In this document: positions 1 to 8,570 of the stretch, in pieces
How positions within the stretch are numbered: the first letter of the stretch is position 1
How the letters are laid out: every line of letters begins with the position of its first letter
Source: Bowmanella denitrificans
Lineage (GTDB): Bacteria; Pseudomonadota; Gammaproteobacteria; Enterobacterales; Alteromonadaceae
Assembly (NCBI RefSeq): GCF_002887595.1
Contig: NZ_PEBU01000020.1
Location: forward strand, 1-35,500
DNA length: 35,500 nt
Direction: 5' to 3'
Notes under the pieces: generated by a model
Told to the model about the DNA's origin: nothing
The model's input: the letters and a program-made list of their open reading frames with translations, nothing else
Databases searched by the model: none
Translations under genes and position numbers: made by a program

Positions 1-48
1 GCTGTTGGCTGTTGGCTGTTGGCTGTTGGCTGTTGGCTGTTGGCTGTT
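1..48. repeat. 7-bp tandem repeat (GCTGTTG)n
   Basis: Six perfect GCTGTTG copies and a nearly complete seventh start at the window edge, so the tract probably continues to the left. No reading frame covers it here. A 7-bp unit is prone to slippage during replication. Confidence 0.9.
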
Positions 49-99
49 CAGTCTGACTCGCCCTCGCGCTCTGTCAAAGGATTTCTGCTTACTGACTAC

Positions 100-370
100 T
101 GATTTACTGACCACTTAATTCAGCCATCTGACGACTGATTACTGACCACTTAGCTTAGAACTGACGACTTTAATTCTGTCGGACTAAAGTCCGACCCACC
201 GCGCTTAGACTGAGTTTTGTTGTCGGAATAAATTCCGACCCACAGTGGGTTGGGCTTTAGCCCAACAAAATTAAATGACTTGCTGTACCTTGGACATTCA
301 GCCGTACATCATGCTGTTACTGAAAACTCACATCTGACGACTGAATACTGATGACTGACGATGACGACTG
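100..370. repeat. degenerate CTGA-rich repeats, no gene
   Basis: This gene-free stretch holds scattered imperfect copies of CTGACGACTGA and ACTGACCACTTA. The longest match is CATCTGACGACTGA at about 126-139 and again at about 330-343; ACTGACCACTTA occurs at about 106-117 and 141-152. I see no promoter or gene in it. Confidence 0.6.
178..266. repeat. three REP-like short palindromes
   Basis: Three hairpins share a 7-bp stem and a TAAA/TTTA tetraloop: GTCGGAC-TAAA-GTCCGAC (178-195), GTCGGAA-TAAA-TTCCGAC (222-239) and GTTGGGC-TTTA-GCCCAAC (249-266). The stems differ but stay paired. A fourth copy is at 740-757. Confidence 0.85.
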
Positions 371-374
371 ACAA

Positions 375-713
375 CTAAATACACCCACCACAGCTACCAC
401 AACGCCAGTCAGCCGCATTGACCGCCTGATAAAACCAGCGCAGATGTTCCTCATCCAGCGGGATATGATGTTGTGCAAATACATCGATCAGCCAGTCGAC
501 ATTGGCCACTATCCAGTCGTCTTCGGCTGTGCCCTCAATAAAGTCATCTTCATCGGGAAACAGATAACTGAAATTGCCGCGGGTATCCATATCGTTTTCA
601 GCTTTACTGTCGGGCAGGCTCAGAGGTAAACCTTGATAGTGGATAATCCAGTGGCCCAGACACAGGGTATGCCCCTGTGCTGACCATTTGGCGTGAAAGG
701 GATTGTCTGCCAT
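375..713 (-). CDS. hypothetical small protein with Cys-rich C-terminus, end of nar operon
   Basis: I do not recognise this 112-residue protein. It is acidic, lacks a signal peptide or membrane segment, and ends in WRCGSCGGCI, three cysteines in seven residues that could bind a metal or a cluster. It is the last gene of the run narG-H-J-I-ppiC, on the same strand and 44 bp after ppiC, with a REP-like palindrome in the gap. Position suggests a role with nitrate reductase assembly, which is inference. The ATG at 713 has no clear Shine-Dalgarno sequence, so the start is uncertain. Confidence 0.7.
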   Translation of the reverse strand: MADNPFHAKWSAQGHTLCLGHWIIHYQGLPLSLPDSKAENDMDTRGNFSYLFPDEDDFIEGTAEDDWIVANVDWLIDVFAQHHIPLDEEHLRWFYQAVNAADWRCGSCGGCI

Positions 714-739
714 GGTGTTGCCCTGCTGCTTAGCGGTAT

Positions 740-757
740 GTCGGGATAAATCCCGAC
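740..757. repeat. REP-like palindrome between ppiC and the last operon gene
   Basis: GTCGGGA-TAAA-TCCCGAC is a perfect 7-bp stem with the same tetraloop as the copies at 178-266. It begins one base beyond the ppiC stop codon (758-760), where it could stall exonucleases or attenuate transcription of the last gene. Confidence 0.85.
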
Positions 758-1552
758 CTACTGCATTAAAGGTGAGCCATCCAGGCCAAAATCAAAGCCC
801 TGAATCTGTGCTTCGCTAAGCAGACGGGTGATGTATTGTGCGGTGGTTTTACGCCTGACCTTGTTGTCCAGATAGGTCTGGATATCGGCCCTGACCTGTT
901 CAAAAGGTAAAGCATGACCATCCACACGGCGCACCACATCCACCACATGAAAGCCATAACGGCTTTCCAGTGGTTTATCCATCAAGCCCTGCGAGGCAGA
1001 CAACAATTGACGTTCAAACTCAGGTACGGTCTGGCCCTTGCTTACCTGGCCTAAATTGCCGCCCAGTTTGGCCGAGGGGCAGTTTGAGTGAGCAGCGGCC
1101 AGTTGCGCAAATTCGCCAGGATTTTTTTGCAACCGGGCCAGCAACTCCTCGGCAACCTGTTTGGCCAGTTCGCGCTCATGCATATCTCGAGGGTCTGCAG
1201 CCAGTAAGATATGCCTAACTTCCAGCAGCGGCGCGGTGGCAAACTTAGCTTGATTGGCCTGGTAATATTGTTGGCAGTCTGCACTGCTGGCCTTTGGCCA
1301 CTGACACTGATGTTCAAGTAACAGGTCCATAAGCTGCTGTTCCTGTTGGCTGTCCAGCGACTTGTCAGTCGGCCACAGGCCCAGCTTGACGGCGTGTTGA
1401 CGCACCACTTCGTTAATAATCAGCGCCTGCGCCGATTTAACCGCCGCCTCGCGGCGACTGGCAGCCGGATGATACTGCATCTCGGCACTGATTTGTTCGG
1501 CACTGATAGTACATTCATTCACCTGTACGGCAGGAATATCACTGACAATCAT
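758..1552 (-). CDS. PpiC-type (parvulin) peptidyl-prolyl isomerase of the nar operon
   Basis: The 264-residue protein has a parvulin domain in its second half: LEVRHILLA opens it, followed by FAQLAAAHSNCPSAKLGGNLG and YGFHVVDV. The first ~100 residues are a helical NifM/SurA-like region. There is no signal peptide, so it should act in the cytoplasm, probably on folding of the nitrate reductase subunits. A PpiC-type gene right after narI is known from Pseudomonas aeruginosa (nar operon before moaA). I chose the ATG at 1552 because GGAG sits six bases upstream; an in-frame ATG at 1579 has no such site. It follows narI directly. Confidence 0.9.
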   Translation of the reverse strand: MIVSDIPAVQVNECTISAEQISAEMQYHPAASRREAAVKSAQALIINEVVRQHAVKLGLWPTDKSLDSQQEQQLMDLLLEHQCQWPKASSADCQQYYQANQAKFATAPLLEVRHILLAADPRDMHERELAKQVAEELLARLQKNPGEFAQLAAAHSNCPSAKLGGNLGQVSKGQTVPEFERQLLSASQGLMDKPLESRYGFHVVDVVRRVDGHALPFEQVRADIQTYLDNKVRRKTTAQYITRLLSEAQIQGFDFGLDGSPLMQ

Positions 1553-1596
1553 GCGGTTCTCCAAAAACGACACATCCATGTGTCAACTGAGTGAAA

Positions 1597-2277
1597 CTAG
1601 CGTTGACGCACCACCTGATAATTGCGGCGCATATACTTAACCGGCACACTCCAGATATGCACCAGGCGGCTGAATGGAAACAGCAGGAACAGGGTCATAC
1701 CCAGCAATACATGTAGCTTGTAGATCATGCCGACACCGGCAATGGCCTGAGAAGCCGCTACAGCATTGAATGTCACCGTGTGCTGTGCCCAGGCCATCAG
1801 CTTGAGCATTTCCGAACCGTCCAGATGGCCCATGGAGAAAGGAATGCTCAACAACCCCAGGATTAGCTGGGCATACAGCAGCACCAGAATAATGATATCC
1901 ATCTTAGTGCTGGTGGCGCGCACCCGTGGATTGGTGAGGCGACGTTTAAGCAAAATCGTCATGCCATACAAGCACACCAGACCAAACAGGCCGCCAGCCG
2001 CCATGGCCACCACCTGTTTGGTTGCGGCACTGATACCCAGCCAATGCCAAACCTGATGCGGGGTCAGCAACCCAACAAAGTGCCCGGCCAGAATCGCCAG
2101 TATACCGATATGAAAGGCGAAACTGCCCTTACGCAGTTGCTTGCTTTCCAGCATCTGACTGGAGCCGGTTTTCCAGCTGTAGGGTTCACGGTCATAACGA
2201 ATCAAACTGCCCAGCACAAATACGGCCAGCGCAATGTAGGGATAAATCCCGAACAACAAATGGTTGATAAATGACAT
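1597..2277 (-). CDS. narI: respiratory nitrate reductase gamma subunit (diheme cytochrome b)
   Basis: NarI is the membrane anchor that takes electrons from quinol through two b hemes and passes them to NarH. The 226 residues form five membrane segments. The four heme-ligand histidines are visible at 56, 66, 189 and 207 (the first pair in FHIGILAILAGHF, the second in YKLHVLLG and LVHIWS), matching E. coli 56, 66, 187 and 205. The length is normal. It lies 10 bp after narJ in the operon. Confidence 0.98.
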   Translation of the reverse strand: MSFINHLLFGIYPYIALAVFVLGSLIRYDREPYSWKTGSSQMLESKQLRKGSFAFHIGILAILAGHFVGLLTPHQVWHWLGISAATKQVVAMAAGGLFGLVCLYGMTILLKRRLTNPRVRATSTKMDIIILVLLYAQLILGLLSIPFSMGHLDGSEMLKLMAWAQHTVTFNAVAASQAIAGVGMIYKLHVLLGMTLFLLFPFSRLVHIWSVPVKYMRRNYQVVRQR

Positions 2278-2287
2278 GCTCGGCTCC

Positions 2288-3007
2288 TTAATTCAGCCGC
2301 ACAGGGGCTGGAGTATCAAAAAATTCAATGGGCACCTGCTGATCGCGCCGCTGCCCTGGTTCAGGGCGCTGACGCTGGCTGGGGCAACCGCCATTGATGG
2401 CATCGCCACCGAAAGTAACGGCCTCCTCTTCCCACACTTTGTCCAGCGCTTTGGGAGTATGGTCTGCCTTTTCCGCACTGATCTGGCTGCGCAGCTCCTG
2501 CAAGTCCACCGGTGCCTGACTAAGCGCAAGCAAGGCTTTAAACAGCCCGGCATAGTCCGGGCTGCGCTTCTCCAGGCGCACCGCCAGTAAACCAAGTACC
2601 GGCGCAATATCAGCCAGCCAGCCCCTTGCTTCATGCTGCTGGGTTGAGGCGAACTCCAGAAACAGCGGCAGATAATCCGGCAGTTCCTGTTCGGCAATCT
2701 CCAAACCGGCGGCCCGGTATTGGGCAAGCAATTCCACCATGGCCTGGCCGCGATCCCGCGACTCACCGTGAATATGCTCGTAAATCAGCAACGACAGTGA
2801 ACGACCACGCTCAAACAGGCCATCGTATTCTTCCTGCCAGTCCAGCAGATCGCCGTTGAAACGCTGTTCAACAAAGTGGCGCAATGCCTGCTGGTGTTCA
2901 TCAGGCATGGAGCTGGCGTCAATCAGCGCCAACACCTCCTGACGGGCACCAAGCAATTCCGCTTCAGGGTAATCCAGTAATCTGGCAATTAAGGTCAGTA
3001 TCTTCAT
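2288..3007 (-). CDS. narJ: nitrate reductase assembly chaperone
   Basis: The 239-residue cytoplasmic protein has the all-helical NarJ/TorD-type fold signature: ARLLDYPEAEL at the N-terminus, ERGRSLSLLIYEHIHGESRDRGQAM-type motif in the middle and LPDYLPLFLEFAS after it. NarJ binds apo-NarG and lets Moco and the FS0 cluster be inserted before membrane attachment. It sits 3 bp after narH. The C-terminal ~40 residues (CPSQRQRPEPGQRRDQ) look disordered. Confidence 0.96.
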   Translation of the reverse strand: MKILTLIARLLDYPEAELLGARQEVLALIDASSMPDEHQQALRHFVEQRFNGDLLDWQEEYDGLFERGRSLSLLIYEHIHGESRDRGQAMVELLAQYRAAGLEIAEQELPDYLPLFLEFASTQQHEARGWLADIAPVLGLLAVRLEKRSPDYAGLFKALLALSQAPVDLQELRSQISAEKADHTPKALDKVWEEEAVTFGGDAINGGCPSQRQRPEPGQRRDQQVPIEFFDTPAPVRLN

Positions 3008-3010
3008 GAC

Positions 3011-4540
3011 TTACTCCTGTACATCTACCGGGATAACCTGACGCACCGTCTGGCTCTTGCCACCAAACAGGTTCACCCCGGACGAACTGCTGCAACCATT
3101 GCCAAAGCTGAAACCACAGCCACTTTTCATGTCGTAGGCCTGCTCGGCATAAGCGGTATGGCTGGTAGGGATAACAAATCTGTCCTCGTAATTAGCCAGC
3201 GCCATCACCCGGTACATCTCTTCTATCTGCCAGTCATGCAGGCCTACTGCGGCGATCACCTCATCGTCCTTAACGCCTTCCACCTGCTGGGCACGCTTGA
3301 AGGCGCGCATGGCCAGCATACGTTCTAAGGCCCGAATCACCGGCTTTTCATCACCGGCGGTAAGCAAATTGGCCAGATACTTAAGCGGAATACGCAGGGA
3401 TTTCAGATCGGGAATGATACCGTTCATACCCACGTGTCCGGCTTCCATCGCGGTTTGAATGGGCGACAGCGGCGGTACATACCAGACCATGGGTAATGTG
3501 CGGTATTCCGGGTGTAGCGGCAGTGCCACCTTCCATTCCATGGCCATTTTATATACAGGTGATTGCTGCGCGGCCTGCAGCCAGGCCTCGGGAATGCCTT
3601 CACGGCGTGCAGCAGCCTGCACATCCGGGTTGAAGGGATCGAGGAAAATATCACACTGGGCCTGATACAGATCCTTGTCATTCGGTACTGAGGCGGCATC
3701 GGCTATCTTATCAGCGTCATACAACATCACGCCCAGATAGCGGATACGTCCCACGCAAGTCTCTGAACAGATAGTGGGCTGCCCCACTTCAATACGCGGA
3801 TAACAGAAAATACATTTTTCTGATTTGCCGGTTTTCCAGTTGTAGTAGATTTTTTTGTAGGGGCAGCCTGACACACACATACGCCAGCCCCGGCACTTGT
3901 CCTGATCGATCAGCACAATGCCGTCTTCTTCGCGTTTGTAGATGGCGCCGCTGGGACAAGACGCCACACAGGCCGGATTCAGACAATGTTCACACAAACG
4001 TGGCAGATACATCATAAAGGTGTTTTCAAACTGGCCGTAGATGTCGGCCTGCACCTGATCGAAGTTCTTATCCTTACGGCGTTTGGAAAACTCAGTGCCG
4101 AGAATTTCCTCCCAGTTGGGTCCCCATTCAATTTTTTCCATACGCTGACCGGAAATCAGCGAACGAGGGCGGGCTACCGGCTGGTGTTTGCTTTCGCCGG
4201 CCCGGTGCAAATGCTGATAGTCAAAATCAAAGGGCTCGTAGTAATCATCAATCTCCGGTAAATCCGGGTTGGCAAAAATATTTGCCAGAATCCGGCGTTT
4301 ACCACCTTGTTTAGGCTCCAGTTTACCGTTTTTGCTGCGTACCCAGCCGCCATTCCACTTTTCCTGATTCTCCCATTCCTTGGGGTAGCCAATACCCGGC
4401 TTGGTTTCTACGTTGTTAAACCAGGCATATTCCATCCCTTCGCGGGACGTCCAAACGTTTTTGCAGGTAACCGAACAGGTGTGACAACCAATGCACTTAT
4501 CCAGGTTCAGCACCATGCCTATTTGCGCTCTGACCTTCAT
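3011..4540 (-). CDS. narH: respiratory nitrate reductase beta subunit (Fe-S protein)
   Basis: NarH carries four iron-sulfur clusters between NarI hemes and NarG. The first cysteine set is at 16, 19, 22 and 26 (CIGCHTCSVTC); CEHCLNPACVASCPSG, CRGWRMCVSGCP and CIFCYPRIEVGQPTICSETC supply the others. The tryptophan in CRGWRMC is the NarH hallmark that gives a 3Fe-4S cluster. At 509 residues it is full length. Its ATG starts one base after the narG stop, which suggests translational coupling. Confidence 0.98.
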   Translation of the reverse strand: MKVRAQIGMVLNLDKCIGCHTCSVTCKNVWTSREGMEYAWFNNVETKPGIGYPKEWENQEKWNGGWVRSKNGKLEPKQGGKRRILANIFANPDLPEIDDYYEPFDFDYQHLHRAGESKHQPVARPRSLISGQRMEKIEWGPNWEEILGTEFSKRRKDKNFDQVQADIYGQFENTFMMYLPRLCEHCLNPACVASCPSGAIYKREEDGIVLIDQDKCRGWRMCVSGCPYKKIYYNWKTGKSEKCIFCYPRIEVGQPTICSETCVGRIRYLGVMLYDADKIADAASVPNDKDLYQAQCDIFLDPFNPDVQAAARREGIPEAWLQAAQQSPVYKMAMEWKVALPLHPEYRTLPMVWYVPPLSPIQTAMEAGHVGMNGIIPDLKSLRIPLKYLANLLTAGDEKPVIRALERMLAMRAFKRAQQVEGVKDDEVIAAVGLHDWQIEEMYRVMALANYEDRFVIPTSHTAYAEQAYDMKSGCGFSFGNGCSSSSGVNLFGGKSQTVRQVIPVDVQE

Positions 4541-4541
4541 G

Positions 4542-7500
4542 TTACTTCTCCTGCTCGTTCATCTGGGCATCCAGGGCGTCGACGCTGTCATCGTCCAGCC
4601 AGTCCACCTTGCTCATTTTGCGTACAATCACAAACTCGTCACGGTTGCAGCCCACTGTGCCGTAATAGTTAAAGCCATAGGCCTGCTGGGCATAGCCACC
4701 GATCATATGGGTGGGCTTTAGCACTGCACGGGTTACCGAGTTATGAATACCACCACGGGTACCTGTGGTTTCGGCGCCGGGGATATTCACGATACGTTCC
4801 TGGGCGTGGTACATCATGCTCATGCCTTCGGGCACCCGTTGCGACACCACAGCACGGGCAGCAATGGCACCGTTGACGTTGAATACTTCGATCCAGTCGT
4901 TATCCTCGATACCGGCCTTGGCTGCATCCGGCTCGGCAATCCACACAATAGGGCCGCCACGGGACAGGGTCAGCATCAGCAGGTTGTCGGAATAGGTGCT
5001 ATGGATCCCCCATTTCTGGTGCGGCGTGATCCAGTTCAGTACCAGTTCCTTATTGCCGTTACCTTTCTTATTCAGCAAGGGTCGAATGGTTTTCAGGTTG
5101 ACCGGCGGCTTGTACAGGCAGTGCATTTCACCGAAATCCCGCATCCATTCATGGTCCTGATAAAACTGCTGACGGCCGGTGATAGTGCGCCAGGGGATCA
5201 GTTCATGTACATTGGTGTAACCTGCGTTGTATGACACATGCTCGTCTTCCAATCCCGACCAGGTGGGCGAGCTGATGATCTTGCGCGGCTGGGCCACAAT
5301 GTCGCGGAAACGGATCTTCTCCTCTTCCTTGGGCAGCGCCAGATGACGGTGATCCAAGCCGGTGATCTGTGACAGTGCGTCCCAGGCCTTCACGGCCACC
5401 TGACCATTGGTTTCCGGCGCCAGCGACAGAATCACTTCGGCCGCATCAATGGCACTGTCAATTTTTGGTCTGCCCTGATTAGCACCAGGTTTAATATGGC
5501 GCTGATTCAATTCACCAAGAAAGTCCACTTCCTTCTGGGTGTTCCAGCTAATGCCTTTGCCACCATTACCCAGCTTGTCCAGAAGCGGGCCGAGTGAGGT
5601 AAAGCGGGCATAGGTGTTAGGATAATCCCGCTCTACGGTTAGCATGGCGGGGGCGGTTTTGCCTGGGATCAGGTCGCACTCCCCCTTCCACCAGGCCTGG
5701 CCACCAAAGGGTTGCGCCAGTTCAGCCGGGCTGTCGTGCTGCATCGGCAAGGTGACCAAGTCCTGTTCCACCGCCAGATGCCCTTCGCATAAGTCAGAGA
5801 AAGACTTAGCGATACCTTTGAAAATATCCCAGTCGCTGCGTGACTCCCATACCGGATCAACCGCTTTGGACAAGGGATGAATAAAGGGGTGCATATCCGA
5901 GGTATTCAGGTCGTCCTTTTCATACCAGGTGGCCGTGGGCAGCACGATATCCGAATACAAACAGGTGGTGGACATACGAAAATCCAGCGTCACAAACAAG
6001 TCCACCTTGCCTTCCGGGGCCTGCTCCACCCACTTCACATCTTCGGGCAAATGACCGCCCTCTTCCCCCAGGTCCTTGCCCATCAAGCCGTGTTTGGTAC
6101 CAAGCAAATGGCGCAACATATATTCGTGGCCCTTACCCGAGGAACCCAGCAGGTTGGAGCGCCAGACAAACATATTACGCGGGAAGTTTTTCGGGTTATC
6201 CGGGTCCAGACAGGCAAATTCCAACTCACCGGATTTCAGTTGCTGAACGGCATAGTCCTTGGCGTCCATACCGGCCGCTTTGGCATCCCGGCATAGCTGC
6301 AGAGGATTCATACCCAGTTGCGGCGCCGACGGCAGCCAGCCCATGCGTTCTGCCCGGGTGTTGTAGTCAATAATGGCCCCAGTCCATTTACTCTTGTCCG
6401 CCAGCGGGGAAATCACTTCCTGCATATGCAGTTTCTCGTAGCGCCACTGACTGGAATGGTTATAGAAGAAAGATGTGCCATTCATATGGCGCGGTGGTCT
6501 GATCCAATCCAGGGCAAACGCCAGGGGCGTCCAGCCAGTCTGTGGGCGAAGTTTCTCCTGGCCAACATAATGGGCCCAACCGCCGCCGCTCTGGCCAATA
6601 CAACCGCAGAGGATCAACATATTGATCAGACCCCGGTAGTTCATATCCATGTTGTACCAGTGGTTCATCCCCGCACCGACAATGATCATGGAGCGGCCTT
6701 TGGTTTTGGCGGCATTGTCGGCAAACTCACGGGCCACTTTCACCACGTCGCTGGCCCGCACGCCGGTAATGGCCTCCTGCCAGGCTGGCGTGTAGGGCAG
6801 ATTCTGTTCAAAGGTTTTGGCGCAGTTGGGATCCTGGTAACCGTTGTCTACCCCGTAATTCGCCAGTGTCAGGTCAAATACCGTGGCCACCAGCACTGTA
6901 CGTCCATCTGCCAGCGTGACCCTGCGGGTCGGCACCTTGCGTGGGATCACCGCATCGTGTTCGGTGTGCTGGAAGTAACCGTATTCATGCTCCCGGCCAC
7001 CGAAATAGGGGAAGTTAACCGCCACCAACTCGTCATGACTGGTTTTCAGGCTAAGTTGCAACTGCAGTTGCTCACCACTTTTGCCATCGCGCTGGGTAAG
7101 GTTCCATTTCCCCTTGCCAATACCGGCCTCGGCTTCGCCCCAGCGATAGCCGATTGCGCCAGTGGGGGATACCAGCTCGCTGCAGGGTTCATTAATGGCA
7201 ATGGTTTTCCACTGCGGATTATTGTCTTGCCCAAGGTTGTCCAGCAGATCCGAGGCGCGTAAAAAACGGCCCTGCACATAGCCACCGCCTTCGTGTTCAT
7301 CCAGCATCACCAGCATCGGCATGTCGCTGTAACGACGCACATAGTCGGTGAAATACTCCACCTGCCGCTCGACATAGAACTCCTTGAGGATCACATGGCC
7401 AAAGGCCATGGCCAGGGCGGCATCGGTGCCCTGTTTGGGCGCAAGCCACTGGTCGGTGAGTTTAGCCACTTCCGAGTAGTCCGGGGTCACACTGATGACT

Positions 7501-8330
7501 TTGGTGCCCTTGTAACGCACTTCGGTCAGAAAGTGCGCATCCGGGGTGCGGGTTTGCGGTACATTGGAGCCCCAGCAGATAATGTAATTGGAGTTATACC
7601 AATCAGCAGATTCGGGGACGTCGGTTTGCTCCCCCCACACCTGCGGCGATGCTGGTGGCAGGTCACAATACCAGTCATAGAAACTCAGGCAGTTACCGCC
7701 AATCAGCGACAGATAACGGGCCCCGGCCGCATAAGATACCATGGACATGGCGGGAATAGGTGAAAAACCGGTAACCCGATCCGGCCCATAGGTTTTGGTG
7801 GTATACACATTGGCCGCAGCGATGATTTCGTTGACTTCATCCCAACGGGCCCGCACAAAGCCACCCAGACCGCGCTGCTGCTTGTAGTCTTTGGCCTTAA
7901 CCGGGTCTTCCACTATGCTGGCCCAGGCATCCACCGGGTCGCGGTGTTGCAGTTTGGCCTGACGCCAGAGTTTTATCAGGCGCTTGCGGATCTTGGGATA
8001 TTTAAGGCGGTTGGCACTATAGATATACCAGGAATAACTGGCCCCGCGTGGACAACCGCGCGGTTCATGATTCGGCAGATCAGGACGGGTGCGAGGATAA
8101 TCGGTTTGCTGGGTTTCCCAGGTGACCAAACCGTCCTTGACGTAAATTTTCCAGCTACAGGAGCCGGTGCAGTTAACCCCATGGGTAGAGCGCACTATCT
8201 TGTCATGCTGCCAGCGGCGGCGATAGCCTTCCTCCCAGTCTCGATTTTCGTCCGTGGTCACGCCATGGCCGTTGGCAAATTGCCCTTTGATACGCTTGAA
8301 ATACTGTAATCTGTCCAGAAACTGACTCAT
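4542..8330 (-). CDS. narG: respiratory nitrate reductase alpha subunit (Mo-bisMGD)
   Basis: NarG is the catalytic subunit that reduces nitrate to nitrite on the cytoplasmic side. The 1262 residues show the FS0 ligands His50, Cys54, Cys58 and Cys93 (STHGVNCTGSCSW and RGCPRG), numbered as in E. coli. Asp223 in WYCDLPPASPQ corresponds to the molybdenum-ligand Asp222. The protein is full length with no frameshift. GGAG lies six bases before the ATG. It opens the operon narGHJI-ppiC-small protein and diverges from narX across a promoter with a perfect NarL site. No narK transporter is next to it. Confidence 0.99.
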   Translation of the reverse strand: MSQFLDRLQYFKRIKGQFANGHGVTTDENRDWEEGYRRRWQHDKIVRSTHGVNCTGSCSWKIYVKDGLVTWETQQTDYPRTRPDLPNHEPRGCPRGASYSWYIYSANRLKYPKIRKRLIKLWRQAKLQHRDPVDAWASIVEDPVKAKDYKQQRGLGGFVRARWDEVNEIIAAANVYTTKTYGPDRVTGFSPIPAMSMVSYAAGARYLSLIGGNCLSFYDWYCDLPPASPQVWGEQTDVPESADWYNSNYIICWGSNVPQTRTPDAHFLTEVRYKGTKVISVTPDYSEVAKLTDQWLAPKQGTDAALAMAFGHVILKEFYVERQVEYFTDYVRRYSDMPMLVMLDEHEGGGYVQGRFLRASDLLDNLGQDNNPQWKTIAINEPCSELVSPTGAIGYRWGEAEAGIGKGKWNLTQRDGKSGEQLQLQLSLKTSHDELVAVNFPYFGGREHEYGYFQHTEHDAVIPRKVPTRRVTLADGRTVLVATVFDLTLANYGVDNGYQDPNCAKTFEQNLPYTPAWQEAITGVRASDVVKVAREFADNAAKTKGRSMIIVGAGMNHWYNMDMNYRGLINMLILCGCIGQSGGGWAHYVGQEKLRPQTGWTPLAFALDWIRPPRHMNGTSFFYNHSSQWRYEKLHMQEVISPLADKSKWTGAIIDYNTRAERMGWLPSAPQLGMNPLQLCRDAKAAGMDAKDYAVQQLKSGELEFACLDPDNPKNFPRNMFVWRSNLLGSSGKGHEYMLRHLLGTKHGLMGKDLGEEGGHLPEDVKWVEQAPEGKVDLFVTLDFRMSTTCLYSDIVLPTATWYEKDDLNTSDMHPFIHPLSKAVDPVWESRSDWDIFKGIAKSFSDLCEGHLAVEQDLVTLPMQHDSPAELAQPFGGQAWWKGECDLIPGKTAPAMLTVERDYPNTYARFTSLGPLLDKLGNGGKGISWNTQKEVDFLGELNQRHIKPGANQGRPKIDSAIDAAEVILSLAPETNGQVAVKAWDALSQITGLDHRHLALPKEEEKIRFRDIVAQPRKIISSPTWSGLEDEHVSYNAGYTNVHELIPWRTITGRQQFYQDHEWMRDFGEMHCLYKPPVNLKTIRPLLNKKGNGNKELVLNWITPHQKWGIHSTYSDNLLMLTLSRGGPIVWIAEPDAAKAGIEDNDWIEVFNVNGAIAARAVVSQRVPEGMSMMYHAQERIVNIPGAETTGTRGGIHNSVTRAVLKPTHMIGGYAQQAYGFNYYGTVGCNRDEFVIVRKMSKVDWLDDDSVDALDAQMNEQEK

Positions 8331-8570
8331 GCCGGACTCCCATTAATGTTTTTAGCTACTGGTCTTGGCGATTGGAACCGCCCTGGCCATTAGTTAAATA
8401 GATAGCGCATAGCCCCGCAATCCCCTGTCAGAGAAGGGTTTAGAGGCAACTACCCCTAAATAGGTAGCTGTTAAATTAGGCAAAAATCAGTAAAATCGCG
8501 GTATTAACCAAGGGTGATGGGTAGAAAAACAGGGACAATCCTCTCCCCCTGTTTATTAGGAGTACCCCCT
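8331..8570. promoter_or_regulatory. narG/narX divergent promoter region with NarL 7-2-7 site
   Basis: TACCCCTAAATAGGTA at 8451-8466 fits the NarL consensus TACYYMT-N2-AKRRGTA at every position. It is centred about 130 bp upstream of narG and about 110 bp upstream of narX, so phospho-NarL could control both. I find no good FNR box (TTGAT-N4-ATCAA) in this interval. Confidence 0.8.

Noticed and set aside
1-48. CRISPR array
   Set aside because: The repeat is a 7-bp unit without spacers. No other direct repeats with regular spacers were seen in the window.
6318-7262. 314-codon plus-strand frame inside narG
   Set aside because: It is antisense to a complete and conserved narG, with no ribosome site or recognisable domain.
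8514-8570. Upstream start for narX at GTG 8514
   Set aside because: It adds 19 residues with no similarity to NarX, while GTG 8571 has an ideal AGGAG.
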